64,000 nt of DNA from Desulfobacteraceae bacterium. GTDB lineage: Bacteria > Desulfobacterota > Desulfobacteria > Desulfobacterales > Desulfosalsimonadaceae. The position numbers and the translations under genes were made by a program. Where the stretch lies: NCBI GenBank assembly GCA_011390465.1, contig JAABSH010000016.1, positions 1 through 64,000 on the forward strand, given 5' to 3'. The notes under the pieces were generated by a model that worked only from the letters and a program-made list of their open reading frames with translations, was not told the origin of the DNA and searched no databases. Below are positions 50,699-61,289 of the stretch, one piece after another. The first letter of the stretch is position 1. Each line of letters starts with the position of its first letter.

Positions 50699-53170
50699 AT
50701 GGACAGCAAAAAAACCCACAAAGGCAATCGAAATTCGGAAAATACGGCAGACGCATCAAAATTTCTCGCTGAGCTGCGTACCCGGGAGACCCGGCTGACG
50801 GCCTTTTTTGAGGGCGCGCCGGTGCCCACGTTTGTGATCGATGAAAACCATCGGGTGCGCCGGTGGAACCGGGCCATGGAAGTGCTGAGCGGCATCCCGG
50901 CCGGGGTCGTGCTGGGCACAAAAGATCACTGGCGGGCATTTTACCCGGACGAACAGCCCTGCCTGGCGGATTTGCTGCTGGAGGGTGATCCGGCCCTTTT
51001 TCCCCGATGGTACGAAGAGAAAAAAATTCAGCCAGGATTGATCGACGAGGCCATGGAAGCCACGGATTTTTTCCCGAGTCTCGGGAAAAGCGGTAAATGG
51101 CTGCGCTTCACCGCGTCGGTAATCCGGGATTCCTTAGGAAAAGTCCTCGGGGCCGTGGAAACCCTGGAGGATATCACTGACCGCAAAAATGCCGAAGCAG
51201 CCCTGCGGGACAAGGAAGAAAAATTCCGGACCCTGGCAGAAAAAATGGGGGATATTGTCTGGACTCTGGATATTGAGTTAAAGACCACCTATGTGAGTCC
51301 GTCCGTGAAAAAAGTCTTTGGATATACACCGGAAGAACGGATGCGGCAGGCACCGGTTGATATTATGACTCCGGAATCCTTTGCCCGGGTCACCAAGACA
51401 CTTATTTTTGAAATGGCGAGGGATAATGAACCGGATGTTGATCCGGACCGGGTGATCTCCATTGAAGTGGAATATTATCATAAAGACGGCCGCAGCGTCT
51501 GGATGGACAACACGATCCGGGGCATTCGGGATGAATCCGGTCGGCTGGCGGGCATTTATGGCGTTTCCCGGGATATTACCGACCGGAAAAAAGCCGAAGC
51601 CGCGCTTCGGGAAAGCGAGGCCCGGTTCCGGCTGTTTTCCCAGATGGCGCCGGTGGGGGTGGTGATTGAAGATCATGCGGAAAAAAATATTTATTTAAGC
51701 CAAAAAATTACAAAAATGCTGGGGTATACAAAAGAGGACATTCAAACGGCAAAAGACTGGTGGCCCCTGGCATTCCCGGATTCGGAGGTGCGAAAGGCCG
51801 TCCGGCGGGACTGGGCCGCCCAGGTTGACATCGCCAAAAAAACCAATTTTGAAATCGCACCGTTTGAAGCTCAGGTGACCTGCAAAGACGCTACGGTGAA
51901 AGACATAGAGTTCCGGATGCGGATCGCGGACCGGTTGAATTTTATTACCCTGGCCGACATCACAGACCGGAAGCAGGCGGAATCAGAACGGGCAAAACTT
52001 CAGGCACAGTTCCTCCAGGCCCAGAAAATGGAATCCGTGGGCCGCCTGGCCGGCGGCGTGGCCCATGATTTCAACAATATGCTGTCCATTATTCTGGGGC
52101 ATGCGGAACTGGCCATGGAACAAACAGATCCGGCGGTTCCCCTGTACGATGATTTGCAGGAAATTTTTCAGGCGGCCGAACGGTCCGCGGACCTGACCCG
52201 CCAGCTTCTGGCATTTGCCCGCAAACAGACCATTGCCCCCCGAATCATGGATTTGAACGAAACCGTGGAGGGCATGCTCCGGATGCTGCGGCGGCTGATT
52301 GATGAACACATTGATTTGATTTGGAAACCCGCGGCCCATATCTGGCCGGTAAAAATGGATCCCACCCAGATCGACCAGATTCTGGCCAATCTCTGCGTCA
52401 ATGCCAAAGACGCGCTGCCCGATGGTGGAAAAATCGTGATTGAAACCGCCACCCGAACCCTGGATGCCAGCTATTGCCGTGATAACCCGGGATTTGTGCC
52501 CGGCGATTATGTGGTGCTGGCCGTGAGCGACAATGGGTGCGGCATGAGCCGGGAAATCCAGGCCAATCTGTTTGAGCCGTTTTTCACCACCAAGGACGTG
52601 GGCCGGGGCACCGGTCTGGGGCTGGCCACCATTTACGGGATTATCAAACAAAACAGCGGATTTATAAATGTTTACAGCGAGCCGGAGATGGGCACCACCT
52701 TTAAAATTTATATCCCCCGGCAGGCGCCGGAAATGCGCGCAAAACAGCAAAAATCAGCAATGCCTGTTGAGATGCGGGGTCATGAAACCATCCTGGTGGT
52801 GGAGGATGAAGCAGCCATTCTGAAAATGACCCGCTCCATGCTCAAAAACATGGGATACCGGGTGCTGACCGCGGAAACACCGGCTGCGGCCATCCGCCTG
52901 GCGGAAACCTCAGCAGATAAAATTCATCTGCTGTTAACGGATGTGGTAATGCCGGCCATGAACGGGCGGGAACTGGCGGAAAAACTCATGCCATTGTGTC
53001 CGGAGTTGAAAGTGCTTTATATTTCAGGGTATACAGCCAATGCCATTGCCCATTTCGGGATACTGGACAAGGGACTGCAGTTTATTCCGAAACCGTTTTC
53101 CGCAAAAGATCTGCAAATCAATGTGCGCCGGGCCATAGAGGAGGAAAGGGAAGAAAAAAGGAGAAATTAA
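50699..53170 (+). CDS. Soluble hybrid histidine kinase, PAS(x3)-HisKA-HATPase-REC
   Basis: An 823-residue kinase: three PAS domains (~25-165 with VFDENHR-like opening [12 protein letters not shown]; ~175-300, [12 protein letters not shown]; ~305-430, [12 protein letters not shown]), HisKA ([17 protein letters not shown]), HATPase ([21 protein letters not shown]) and REC ([10 protein letters not shown]). No membrane segments. It stops one base before the GTG of an NtrC-family regulator, so the two are a cognate pair. The kinase core is closest to those at 35993 and 40667. Confidence 0.93.
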   Translation: MDSKKTHKGNRNSENTADASKFLAELRTRETRLTAFFEGAPVPTFVIDENHRVRRWNRAMEVLSGIPAGVVLGTKDHWRAFYPDEQPCLADLLLEGDPALFPRWYEEKKIQPGLIDEAMEATDFFPSLGKSGKWLRFTASVIRDSLGKVLGAVETLEDITDRKNAEAALRDKEEKFRTLAEKMGDIVWTLDIELKTTYVSPSVKKVFGYTPEERMRQAPVDIMTPESFARVTKTLIFEMARDNEPDVDPDRVISIEVEYYHKDGRSVWMDNTIRGIRDESGRLAGIYGVSRDITDRKKAEAALRESEARFRLFSQMAPVGVVIEDHAEKNIYLSQKITKMLGYTKEDIQTAKDWWPLAFPDSEVRKAVRRDWAAQVDIAKKTNFEIAPFEAQVTCKDATVKDIEFRMRIADRLNFITLADITDRKQAESERAKLQAQFLQAQKMESVGRLAGGVAHDFNNMLSIILGHAELAMEQTDPAVPLYDDLQEIFQAAERSADLTRQLLAFARKQTIAPRIMDLNETVEGMLRMLRRLIDEHIDLIWKPAAHIWPVKMDPTQIDQILANLCVNAKDALPDGGKIVIETATRTLDASYCRDNPGFVPGDYVVLAVSDNGCGMSREIQANLFEPFFTTKDVGRGTGLGLATIYGIIKQNSGFINVYSEPEMGTTFKIYIPRQAPEMRAKQQKSAMPVEMRGHETILVVEDEAAILKMTRSMLKNMGYRVLTAETPAAAIRLAETSADKIHLLLTDVVMPAMNGRELAEKLMPLCPELKVLYISGYTANAIAHFGILDKGLQFIPKPFSAKDLQINVRRAIEEEREEKRRN

Positions 53171-54616
53171 GTGGCAGATATTTTGATTATTGATGATGAG
53201 CCCTCGGTGTGCAAGTTTCTGGGGCAGACCATTTCAACCCAGGGACACGCGGTAGAAAGCGCCCTGAGCCTGAAACAGGGGCTGGCAAAGGCGCAATCCG
53301 GTGATTTTGCCGTGGTGTTTCTGGATGTGAACCTTCCGGACGGAAACGGGCTGGATGCCCTTGCCGCCTTCAAGCAGGTGCGCTCCGGACCGGAAGTCAT
53401 CATCATCACCGGCGCGGGGGATCCGGATGGGGCCGAACTGGCCATTCGCAGCGGGGCGTGGACATATCTTCAGAAACCTCCTTTGATGGCGGATATTTTG
53501 CTTCAGCTCAACCGGGTGCTTCAGTACCGGGAGGAAAAAAAGCAACGCCGCCATACGTCCATACTGAAGCGGGAAGGCATCATCGGCACCAGTCCGGCCC
53601 TGGAAGCCTGTCTTACCAGGGTGGCCCAGGTGGCGGGCAGCGATGTTAATGTGCTGATCACCGGCGAAACCGGCACGGGCAAGGAGTTGTTTGCCCGGGC
53701 CATTCATGCCAACAGTTTCCGGTCCTCCAAAAAATTTGTGGTGGTGGACTGCGCGTCTTTGCCGGAATCGCTAACCAACAGCATGCTGTTCGGTCACACA
53801 AAAGGGGCGTTCACCGGCGCGCAAAAGGACCGGTCCGGCCTGATCCGGGAGGCGGACGGGGGCACCCTGTTTCTCGATGAGCTGGGGGAACTGTCCGCAA
53901 TGCATCAAAAGGAATTTCTGCGGGTGCTTCAGGAAAACCGGTTCCGGCCCATTGGCAGCAATCAGGAAGTCAAAAGTGATTTCCGGCTGGTGGCGGCCAC
54001 CAACCGGGATCTGGGGGCCATGGCGGATGCCGGGATGTTTCGCAAGGATCTGCTGTACCGGATTCAAACTTTCAATATTCATCTGCCGCCACTAAAATCA
54101 AGGTCTCAGGATATCAAAGACATTGCCCGGCACTGGATCAGCCTGCTGTGCGAGCAGCAGCACATGGCGCCCAAGAAATTTTCGCCGGATTTTTTTGATG
54201 TGCTCATGGCCTATGACTGGCCCGGAAATGTGCGGGAGCTGATTCATGCCATGGAAAATGTATTTACCATTGCCAGAAATGACACCACCCTGTTTCCTCA
54301 CCATCTCCCCATTCGGGTGCGGGCCTGTTTTGCCCGGCAGTCCATTGCCCCGGAACATGTCGCTGAAAATGTCGTTGAAAATACAAGGGAAACGACACCG
54401 GAAAAAAGATCCCCGGTGTTGCCTGAACCAGAGCGTTGCACCGAATTTCCTTCCCTGCGGGAAGCGCGGGAATCCGCCATTCGCGCTGTTGAAAAACAGT
54501 ATCTCCGGGATCTGATGGCCCATACCCGGGGGGATGTGCAGCACGCCATCCGTATCTCCGGATTGTCCCAGTCCCGTTTGTACGCGCTGCTCAAAAAGTA
54601 TGATATTTCCCGATAA
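53171..54616 (+). CDS. NtrC-family sigma-54-dependent response regulator
   Basis: A 481-residue regulator. REC 1-120 (IIDDEPS, acceptor Asp in VVFLDVNLP, Lys in LQKPP); AAA+ ~140-370 with Walker A GETGTGKELFARAIH, the sigma-54 contact loop GAFTGA, GTLFLDELGELS (Walker B), VAATNRDL and arginine finger FRKDLLYR; C-terminal Fis-type HTH ~450-478 (GDVQHAIRISGLSQSRLYAL). GTG start with AGGAG upstream, directly after its kinase. A canonical sigma-54 promoter lies 193 bp beyond its stop, in front of the PilZ gene, so that operon is the likely target. Confidence 0.95.
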   Translation: MADILIIDDEPSVCKFLGQTISTQGHAVESALSLKQGLAKAQSGDFAVVFLDVNLPDGNGLDALAAFKQVRSGPEVIIITGAGDPDGAELAIRSGAWTYLQKPPLMADILLQLNRVLQYREEKKQRRHTSILKREGIIGTSPALEACLTRVAQVAGSDVNVLITGETGTGKELFARAIHANSFRSSKKFVVVDCASLPESLTNSMLFGHTKGAFTGAQKDRSGLIREADGGTLFLDELGELSAMHQKEFLRVLQENRFRPIGSNQEVKSDFRLVAATNRDLGAMADAGMFRKDLLYRIQTFNIHLPPLKSRSQDIKDIARHWISLLCEQQHMAPKKFSPDFFDVLMAYDWPGNVRELIHAMENVFTIARNDTTLFPHHLPIRVRACFARQSIAPEHVAENVVENTRETTPEKRSPVLPEPERCTEFPSLREARESAIRAVEKQYLRDLMAHTRGDVQHAIRISGLSQSRLYALLKKYDISR

Positions 54617-54652
54617 GATCCCCCCGATAAGATCCCCCCGATAAGATCCCAA
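54611..54652. repeat. 14-bp tandem repeat (about three GATAAGATCCCCCC units)
   Basis: Starts in the last codon of the sigma-54 regulator; the first TAA is its stop. Period 14 is twice the 7-bp period seen elsewhere. Confidence 0.8.
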
Positions 54653-54709
54653 TGATGTCCCGGTGATTTTCCAGCGGTTCCTGTTTTGCCGGAAAGTGAT
54701 TCTTGCCAG

Positions 54710-54728
54710 ACAGGAAAAATTTTCCTGT
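54710..54728. promoter_or_regulatory. Perfect 19-bp palindrome, candidate enhancer site of the NtrC-type regulator
   Basis: ACAGGAAAA-A-TTTTCCTGT, ~80-100 bp upstream of the sigma-54 promoter, a usual enhancer distance. A half-site GGTTCCTGTTTT lies at 54677. Because it also lies downstream of a gene, a hairpin role cannot be excluded. Confidence 0.45.
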
Positions 54729-54731
54729 TTC

Positions 54732-54756
54732 ATAATAGAAGCAGGGCTCCTATTAT
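54732..54756. terminator. Hairpin after the sigma-54 regulator gene
   Basis: ATAATAGAAGC / GCTCCTATTAT, 10 of 11 pairs, followed by TTTCT. It could terminate the kinase-regulator transcript or be a second protein site. Confidence 0.35.
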
Positions 54757-54808
54757 TTCTAAAAATTTTAACTGCCTGAAAACCTGATATTTTTTATTTT
54801 TTAAAAAC

Positions 54809-54823
54809 TGGCCCGGTCTTTGC
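54809..54823 (+). promoter_or_regulatory. Sigma-54 (-24/-12) promoter of the PilZ gene
   Basis: TGGCCCGGTCTTTGC: GG and GC separated by exactly ten bases, matching TGGCAC-N5-TTGC well. The expected start is ~54834, about 12 bases before the ATG at 54846. Confidence 0.75.
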
Positions 54824-54845
54824 ATTATATATTATCGGATCAGAA

Positions 54846-56066
54846 ATGAATAATAAAAGGAAACCATCAGGCATGCAACCCGGCTCAACCGCCCCCGGAA
54901 AACTGACAGAAAAAAACCATGGCACCGACCCGGAAGCCGGGCCGCCGCAACCGGGTTTTGCCCTGCCGGCGGGCGGAAAATCAAAGGTTATTCATTTACA
55001 CGAGGTGGCTTTGACTGAAAACAATAAAACGGAAAAACCCCGGCGAGGTGTTGCCCTGCAGTCTGCCGGAACTTCAGCCCCCGGTTCTAAAGAAGCGCTG
55101 ATCAAAAAAATTTTCGAGGCGATTGTTTACTACACCAACCAATCCAACTTTGAAAAAGCCCAGGCCCTTCACACCCGGCTGGTCAAAGAAGCACCCAATG
55201 CCATTCACCTGATTGTAAAATCCGCGGAATTCATTGAGAACCGCAAAAAAAGCGCTATGGACCCGGAAAAAATCCGGCCCTGGGCTGATCTTTTCAACCA
55301 GTTCACCAGTGCGGAAGCTGCGGCGTTTTATTTTGCATTAAAGGATTTTGTTGTCCGGCCCAATCAGCCCGTGTTTCAGCAGGGAAACTGCGACACCCGG
55401 CTGTATTTTATTCATTCCGGCCGGCTGAAAATCAAATATTTTGATTACAATATCCGGAAAAATGTGGCCATCGGTGTTCTGGGGCCGGGCGACATCGCAG
55501 GCATTGAAACCTTTTTTACCCTGACCAATCATACCACCAATCTGATTGCGGCGGATATCTCAAAACTGTCTTATCTGGAGAAAGCGGATTACCAGGGCAT
55601 TGTGCGCGAGCATCATAATATTGAATCCAGGCTGTTTCAATACTGCGAAAACAAGCAGCTTGAGATTCAGAACCGCCAGGAGCGGCCGGAAACCGGAAAC
55701 CGGCGGGCCTATCAGCGGTATAAGGCCGAACTCATGGCCGAGCTTCGGCGGCTGGATGAGAACGGCCAGCCCATTGAAGGCCGCATGAACGGCAAAATGA
55801 CGGATATTTCCGCCGGCGGCCTGGGACTGTTTGTAAAAAATCTGAAAATTGGTGATGCCGCCTGTCTGCACAACAGCCGCATCATGGTCTCGGCCAGTTA
55901 CACCCAGTACGGCCTGACCCACGAACTGATAAAAACCGGTAGTGTGGTGTCTTTGAAATTCCATCCGCTGGGAGAATGCACCGTGCATGTGCAGTTTGAA
56001 GAACCCATTGATGATGAGCGGGTGATTGCGATTGCCCAGCAGGCTGATGTTATTGCCTATATCTAA
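54846..56066 (+). CDS. Cyclic-nucleotide-type / PilZ domain protein (paralogue of 16653-17813)
   Basis: A 406-residue protein. The first ~75 residues are low-complexity and hydrophilic; ~80-160 is a helical region; ~165-290 a cAMP-binding-type beta roll (VRPNQPVFQQGNCDTRLYFIHSG, GDIAGIETFFTLTNHTT); ~300-405 a PilZ domain with RRAYQRYK and DISAGGLG, the c-di-GMP-binding pair. Unlike the paralogue it has no zinc ribbon. Both paralogues share FxxTNHTT after GDIAG where a RAAT-type nucleotide motif would normally be. It is driven by the sigma-54 promoter at 54809 and followed by an HD-GYP gene. An ATG at 54873 is an alternative start. Confidence 0.88.
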   Translation: MNNKRKPSGMQPGSTAPGKLTEKNHGTDPEAGPPQPGFALPAGGKSKVIHLHEVALTENNKTEKPRRGVALQSAGTSAPGSKEALIKKIFEAIVYYTNQSNFEKAQALHTRLVKEAPNAIHLIVKSAEFIENRKKSAMDPEKIRPWADLFNQFTSAEAAAFYFALKDFVVRPNQPVFQQGNCDTRLYFIHSGRLKIKYFDYNIRKNVAIGVLGPGDIAGIETFFTLTNHTTNLIAADISKLSYLEKADYQGIVREHHNIESRLFQYCENKQLEIQNRQERPETGNRRAYQRYKAELMAELRRLDENGQPIEGRMNGKMTDISAGGLGLFVKNLKIGDAACLHNSRIMVSASYTQYGLTHELIKTGSVVSLKFHPLGECTVHVQFEEPIDDERVIAIAQQADVIAYI

Positions 56067-56097
56067 ATAACCACCAGATCAAAGGAGTGTCTGAGCC

Positions 56098-57201
56098 ATG
56101 AACATTGCAACAAGTGAAACCGCCCGGGACGGTAATGAAAAAATTGCCGTACCCAACGGCGCTGTTTTTCAGCGGGGCAAAATTCTGATCGTGGATGATG
56201 ATGGGTCCATACGGAACCTGCTGAGAAAAATTCTCACACCGGAGGGGTATGCATGCGAACTGGCGGAAAGTGCCGAAGAAGCCTTGAGTTTTTTAAAGCA
56301 CAAGAGTTTTGATCTGGTGATGAGCGATGTGGTGATGCCGGGAAAATCCGGCGTGCAGTTGCTCTCTGAGATCAGGGCCAAACATCCGTCCGTGCCGATT
56401 CTGATGATTTCTGGCAATACCAGCGAAAAAGCCGCGGAATCCACCCTGTCCATGGGCGCGTATGATTTTCTGCTGAAACCGTTTCAGAAAAATCAGGTGC
56501 TTATCAGTGTGGCCAATGCCATTCGCCGCCGGGCCCTGGATCTCCAGAGCCAGTTTGAGGTGAAGAATCTGGAAAATATTATCTATGATCAGACCCGGGA
56601 TCTGCACAGTGCCAACGAGCGGCTGAACCGGATGCTGGAAAGCACCATCAAGGCCATGTCTCTTACCGTGGAATCCCGGGATCCCTATACGGCCGGTCAC
56701 CAGGAACGGGTGGCGGAAATCGCGGTGGCCATTGCCCGGCATATGAATTTTAAACCGGAACGGCTCCGGTATCTTAAAATGGCGGGGCTGATTCATGACA
56801 TCGGCAAACTTTCCGTGCCCGCGGAAATCCTCTGCAAGCCAACCCGGCTGTCCGCGGCGGAATTTAATATTATGAAAGAGCATCCCATTACGGGATTTAA
56901 AATACTCAAGGAAATTGAATTTCCGTTTCCCCTGGCGGAAATTGTGTATCAGCACCATGAGCGCATGGACGGCACCGGTTACCCGAACAAGCTTTCCGGA
57001 AATGAGATTCTGCTGGAAGCCCGGATTATTGCGGTGGCGGATGTGGTCGAAGCCATGGGCTCCCACCGGCCCTACCGTCCGGCCCTGGGCATCGGCCTGG
57101 CCCTGGAAGAAATCAGGAAAAATCGGGGGGTTCTGTTTGATCCGGAAGTGGTGGATATTTGCTGCGATCTGTTTGAAACCGGCGTATTGACGCTGAATTG
57201 A
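56098..57201 (+). CDS. Response regulator with HD-GYP domain
   Basis: A 367-residue RpfG-like protein: REC (~28-145, VDDDGS, acceptor Asp in LVMSDVVMPG, Lys in LKPFQ), a coil, and HD-GYP (~175-360) with GHQERVAEIA, HDIGK, HHERMDGTGYP and ARIIAVADVVEAM. The metal ligands and GYP motif are intact, so c-di-GMP hydrolysis is expected. It begins 31 bp after the PilZ gene (AAGGAG site), so reader and eraser are co-transcribed. A close paralogue is at 62592-63698. Confidence 0.94.
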   Translation: MNIATSETARDGNEKIAVPNGAVFQRGKILIVDDDGSIRNLLRKILTPEGYACELAESAEEALSFLKHKSFDLVMSDVVMPGKSGVQLLSEIRAKHPSVPILMISGNTSEKAAESTLSMGAYDFLLKPFQKNQVLISVANAIRRRALDLQSQFEVKNLENIIYDQTRDLHSANERLNRMLESTIKAMSLTVESRDPYTAGHQERVAEIAVAIARHMNFKPERLRYLKMAGLIHDIGKLSVPAEILCKPTRLSAAEFNIMKEHPITGFKILKEIEFPFPLAEIVYQHHERMDGTGYPNKLSGNEILLEARIIAVADVVEAMGSHRPYRPALGIGLALEEIRKNRGVLFDPEVVDICCDLFETGVLTLN

Positions 57202-57249
57202 CGGGTTTTTGCGGATACGATGACTTAACATGATATTCAGGAATAATAG

Positions 57250-57966
57250 ATGAAAGCGTTCCGGATTACCTATATTTTCCGAATGGGAGAGGACCCTCCC
57301 GTTGTGTTTGATATCCGGATGGATCCCCGCACCCTGGTGCTTCTGGACAAACCTTCAGGGGAACTGCCGTTCTGGACCCGTCTCGGGTATCAGCAATGCC
57401 CCCACTGCCAGCTTAAGGAAGCTGAATTTCCCTTTTGCCCGGTGGCGGTCAACCTGGTGGAAGTGGTCAATCGGTTTAAAGCCGTCAGCTCCTATGAAGA
57501 AATGGATGTGGAGGTGCTGCTGCCGGACCGGCATGTGTTTGAGCATACCACGGCTCAGCGGGCCATCAGTTCCATGCTCGGGGTGCTGTTTCCGGCCAGC
57601 GGGTGTCCGCATACCGCTTTTTTCCGGCCCATGGTAAGGTTTCATCTGCCCCTGGCCACGGAAGCGGATACCATTTTCCGGGCCAGCGGCATGTATCTGC
57701 TGGCCCAGTATTTTATGAAACAGCAGAATCTCCTCCGTGAAGTGAGTTTTGACGGGCTGAGCCGGATTTACAGCAATCTCAACCTTCTGAACATGAATAT
57801 GGCCGAGCGGCTGCGTCACGCGGACTTTACCGAGTCTTCGGTGAACGCCATTGTGCTGCTGGATGTCTTTACCCAGACCTTTCCCATGGCCATTGAATCC
57901 CAGCTGGAAGAAATCCGCTATCTGTTTGCGCCTTATCTGGAACCGGCAACAGCATGTCAAGCGTAA
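57250..57966 (+). CDS. Conserved hypothetical protein with CPHC motif
   Basis: I do not recognise the family. The 238-residue protein has no signal peptide or membrane helix. It begins with a beta-rich stretch (AFRITYIFRMGEDPPVVFDIRMD), then a cysteine cluster QQCPHCQLKEAEFPFCPVA, then a mostly helical second half (RLRHADFTESSVNAIVLLDVF) . Its place 48 bp after the HD-GYP gene and inside the sigma-54 operon suggests a part in the same c-di-GMP response. The three cysteines with a nearby His may bind a metal. Confidence 0.75.
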   Translation: MKAFRITYIFRMGEDPPVVFDIRMDPRTLVLLDKPSGELPFWTRLGYQQCPHCQLKEAEFPFCPVAVNLVEVVNRFKAVSSYEEMDVEVLLPDRHVFEHTTAQRAISSMLGVLFPASGCPHTAFFRPMVRFHLPLATEADTIFRASGMYLLAQYFMKQQNLLREVSFDGLSRIYSNLNLLNMNMAERLRHADFTESSVNAIVLLDVFTQTFPMAIESQLEEIRYLFAPYLEPATACQA

Positions 57967-57988
57967 TCATTTGTTACAGGAAATGGAA

Positions 57989-58984
<996 letters not shown>

Positions 58985-58987
58985 TTT

Positions 58988-60022
58988 TTAGACATTGAAC
59001 CGAAAATTAATAATATCCCCGTCCTTCACCTCATAGGTCTTGCCTTCCAGGCGCAGCGTACCCTGTTTTTTGGCATTGGCCATGGAGCCGGCCGCCATGA
59101 AGTCATCATAGGAGATCACTTCGGCCCGGATAAATCCTTTTTTGATATCCGAATGAATGACGTCCGCGGCATCCACCGCCACGGTGCCTTTTTTGATGGT
59201 CCAGGCCCGGACTTCATCTTCGCCCACCGTGAAAAACGAGATCAGCCCCAGAAGGTTATAGGATTCATTGACAACCCGGTCCGTGGCGGAAGCGGATATA
59301 TCAAATTCCTGGAGCAGTTCCGCGGCTTCTTCCGGGGGCATCTGGGCCAGTTCATGTTCCAGTTTTCCCCGGATGATCATGCGGTTTTCCCCTTCAAATG
59401 CCGCATCTGCTGCGGGCAGGCCGTCGTCTTCATCTTCGTTGTTAAACAGCACCAGCATGGGTTTGCCGGACAAAAACGCATATCCGCGCAATTTGGGGGC
59501 GCCGGCCAGCTCCGGGGTTCTGCGCAGCGGGTTTTCAGATTCCAAAATCCGGTGGCATTCATGCACCAGATCCCGTTCTTCGGGATCGGTTTTATTGGTT
59601 TTCCGGGCTTCCATTTCCATTCGCTCCAGCCGTTTTTCCGTCTGGGCGAAATCCATAAGAATCAGCTCCTGATCCAGGGCGGAAAAATCCCCTGCCGGGT
59701 TTGGTGCTTCCAGTCCGAACAGTTTGAAATTGCGCACCACATGGATCAGGGCATCCGCGTCCCGCAGGGCGGTCCAGGTCGCGTCCTCTTTTGAAGTATC
59801 TTTTGGGCGGGAGGATTTTCCGGGCAGAAAATATTCCACTTGGGCGTAAATGGTTTTTTTGGGATTAAAAATTTCACTGAGCCGGTCAATGCGCTCGTCC
59901 GGAACCCGGATGGTGGCCAGGCGGTTTTCCATTTTGGCGCCCGCATCGGCAAATTCGCCGGTCAATGCTTCAAAAACCGTGGTTTTGCCGGATCCGGCAA
60001 GGCCGGTAATGCCTAATTTCAT
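58988..60022 (-). CDS. ychF: YchF/Obg-family GTPase (divergent YchF)
   Basis: A 344-residue P-loop protein. The start MKLGITGLAGSGKTTVFEAL (AAAAGGAGC upstream of ATG 60022) replaces the usual G-PNVGKST of YchF with a GLAGSGKTT P-loop. Further motifs are VEYFLPGKSS in the G3 region, a helical insert, LVLFNNEDE (changed NKxD), and the C-terminal TGS domain: FFTVGEDEVRAWTIKKGT, IHSDIKKGFIRAEVISY, EGKTYEVKDGDI. YchF proteins bind ATP/GTP and ribosomes. The altered specificity loop means nucleotide preference cannot be read from sequence. Confidence 0.88.
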   Translation of the reverse strand: MKLGITGLAGSGKTTVFEALTGEFADAGAKMENRLATIRVPDERIDRLSEIFNPKKTIYAQVEYFLPGKSSRPKDTSKEDATWTALRDADALIHVVRNFKLFGLEAPNPAGDFSALDQELILMDFAQTEKRLERMEMEARKTNKTDPEERDLVHECHRILESENPLRRTPELAGAPKLRGYAFLSGKPMLVLFNNEDEDDGLPAADAAFEGENRMIIRGKLEHELAQMPPEEAAELLQEFDISASATDRVVNESYNLLGLISFFTVGEDEVRAWTIKKGTVAVDAADVIHSDIKKGFIRAEVISYDDFMAAGSMANAKKQGTLRLEGKTYEVKDGDIINFRFNV

Positions 60023-60038
60023 TTTGTGATTGCTCCTT

Positions 60039-60836
60039 TTAGAATTTTTCCGGGTCCACCTGAAACAGCCCGCAGGTATTGTGCCAGAGGATGTCCGCCA
60101 GTTCTTCCGGATCTTTTTCCAGCACCTGGGCAACTTTCATGAACACCGACCGCACAAAGGCCGGTTCATTGCGCCGGGTTTTGTTTTTCTCCGGGGCCGG
60201 GGTGAGATACGGGGCGTCGGTTTCCACAAGAATCCGGTCTTCCGGAATCCGGGGCACAAGTTGGCGTAAAACCTTGCCCCGGGACTGGATGGTGACAATG
60301 CCGGTGATGCCGATATGGAGCCCCAGTTTGAGATAGGCATCCAGTTCTTTTGCATTGCCGCTGAAGCAGTGCACCACGCCGGTGCATCCTTTTTCCGCGA
60401 AATGGGCGGCAAGGATTTCAAGAAACCGGCCATTTGAGTCCCGTTCATGGAAAATAAGCGGGAGATTCAGTGTGTTTGCGGCCTCCAGCTGCCGGACAAA
60501 CCATTTTTCCTGGTCAGCCTGGGGGGAATACATGCGGTTAAAATCCAGGCCGGTCTCGCCCCAGGCCCGCACCAGAGGGTGCCGGGCCTGTCCCATCAGC
60601 CGCGCAAGCATGGCGTCGTCGCAGGATGCGGCATCATGGGGATGAATGCCGACGGATGCGTAACAGCCGGGATAGGTTTGGGCAATGTCCAGGGCCCGGG
60701 TGCAGGTGGATTCGGTAATGCCCACAATCATCATGGCGGCCACCGATGCCTCTCTTGCCCGCTGGATCACCTGATCCATGTCCCTGGCATAACCTTTGTC
60801 ATTTAAATGGCAGTGACTGTCAAAAAGGTTTATCAT
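60039..60836 (-). CDS. TatD-family metal-dependent hydrolase
   Basis: A 265-residue TIM-barrel nuclease. Metal-binding motifs: LFDSHCHLN (start), GETGLDFNRMY, IFHERD, VVHCFSGNAKE, ILVETDAPYLTP, all present. TatD/YcfH proteins are 3'-5' DNA/RNA exonucleases or D-aminoacyl-tRNA deacylases. ATG at 60836 is chosen; a TTG two codons upstream is possible, and no clear ribosome site is seen. It precedes the ychF-dusB pair by 16 bp, so the three form a likely operon. Confidence 0.93.
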   Translation of the reverse strand: MINLFDSHCHLNDKGYARDMDQVIQRAREASVAAMMIVGITESTCTRALDIAQTYPGCYASVGIHPHDAASCDDAMLARLMGQARHPLVRAWGETGLDFNRMYSPQADQEKWFVRQLEAANTLNLPLIFHERDSNGRFLEILAAHFAEKGCTGVVHCFSGNAKELDAYLKLGLHIGITGIVTIQSRGKVLRQLVPRIPEDRILVETDAPYLTPAPEKNKTRRNEPAFVRSVFMKVAQVLEKDPEELADILWHNTCGLFQVDPEKF

Positions 60837-60962
60837 GATCAAATTATATTTTAATACAGTTAATTTTCAAAGGGTTGCAATGTCCGGCGGTTTCCTGCCG
60901 GCCAGACGGAAGTTTTTAATATCATTACATGTTTTAAAATGCAAATGGTAACTGGGGGAAGC

Positions 60963-61011
60963 TGAAAGCTCGAAGCTCGAAGGTGAAAGCTCGAAGCTCG
61001 AAGGTGAAAGG
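60963..61011. repeat. Heptad array (AAGCTCG/AAGGTGA family), left part
   Basis: AAGCTCG, AAGCTCG, AAGGTGA, AAGCTCG, AAGCTCG, AAGGTGA: an alternating higher-order pattern of period 21. Continues on the far side of the palindrome at 61137. Confidence 0.88.
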
Positions 61012-61136
61012 CAATGTCGTTAACTTAAGAGGTTTCAATGTAGGGGAGGGGTTTACCCCCTCCCGTGAAAAAGGCGACCCATGCCGGGAGGGGATAAACC
61101 CCTCCCCTACGCATATAGTCTAAGTTAATGACATTG
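61012..61136. mobile_element. 125-bp palindromic element (MITE- or REP-like) inserted in a heptad array
   Basis: Outer arms CAATGTCGTTAACTTAAGA and TCTAAGTTAATGACATTG; inner arms GTAGGGGAGGGGTTTA-CCCCCTCCC and its near-perfect complement (61086-61110). Each inner arm is itself a hairpin next to GTAG, but the GTAG feet face outward, the opposite of families A and B. It splits an AAGGTGA heptad array into two halves. The gap 60843-61289 has no gene. Confidence 0.78.
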
Positions 61137-61185
61137 AGGTGAAAAGTGAAAGCGCGAAGGTGAAAGTGCAACGATGAAAGCGGAT
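61137..61185. repeat. Heptad array (AAGGTGA family), right part
   Basis: AAGTGAA, AGCGCGA, AGGTGAA, AGTGCAA, CGATGAA in 7-bp register, continuing the array left of the palindrome. Confidence 0.75.
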
Positions 61186-61289
61186 ATTGACAGAGGGGGT
61201 GAAATTTTTTAGTTTAGTTCAACTTAATTTCCTGAATTCTGTATCGGAAAAAATCATTTATTTTTCAAGTTTTTAAGGAAAGGCTTCTG

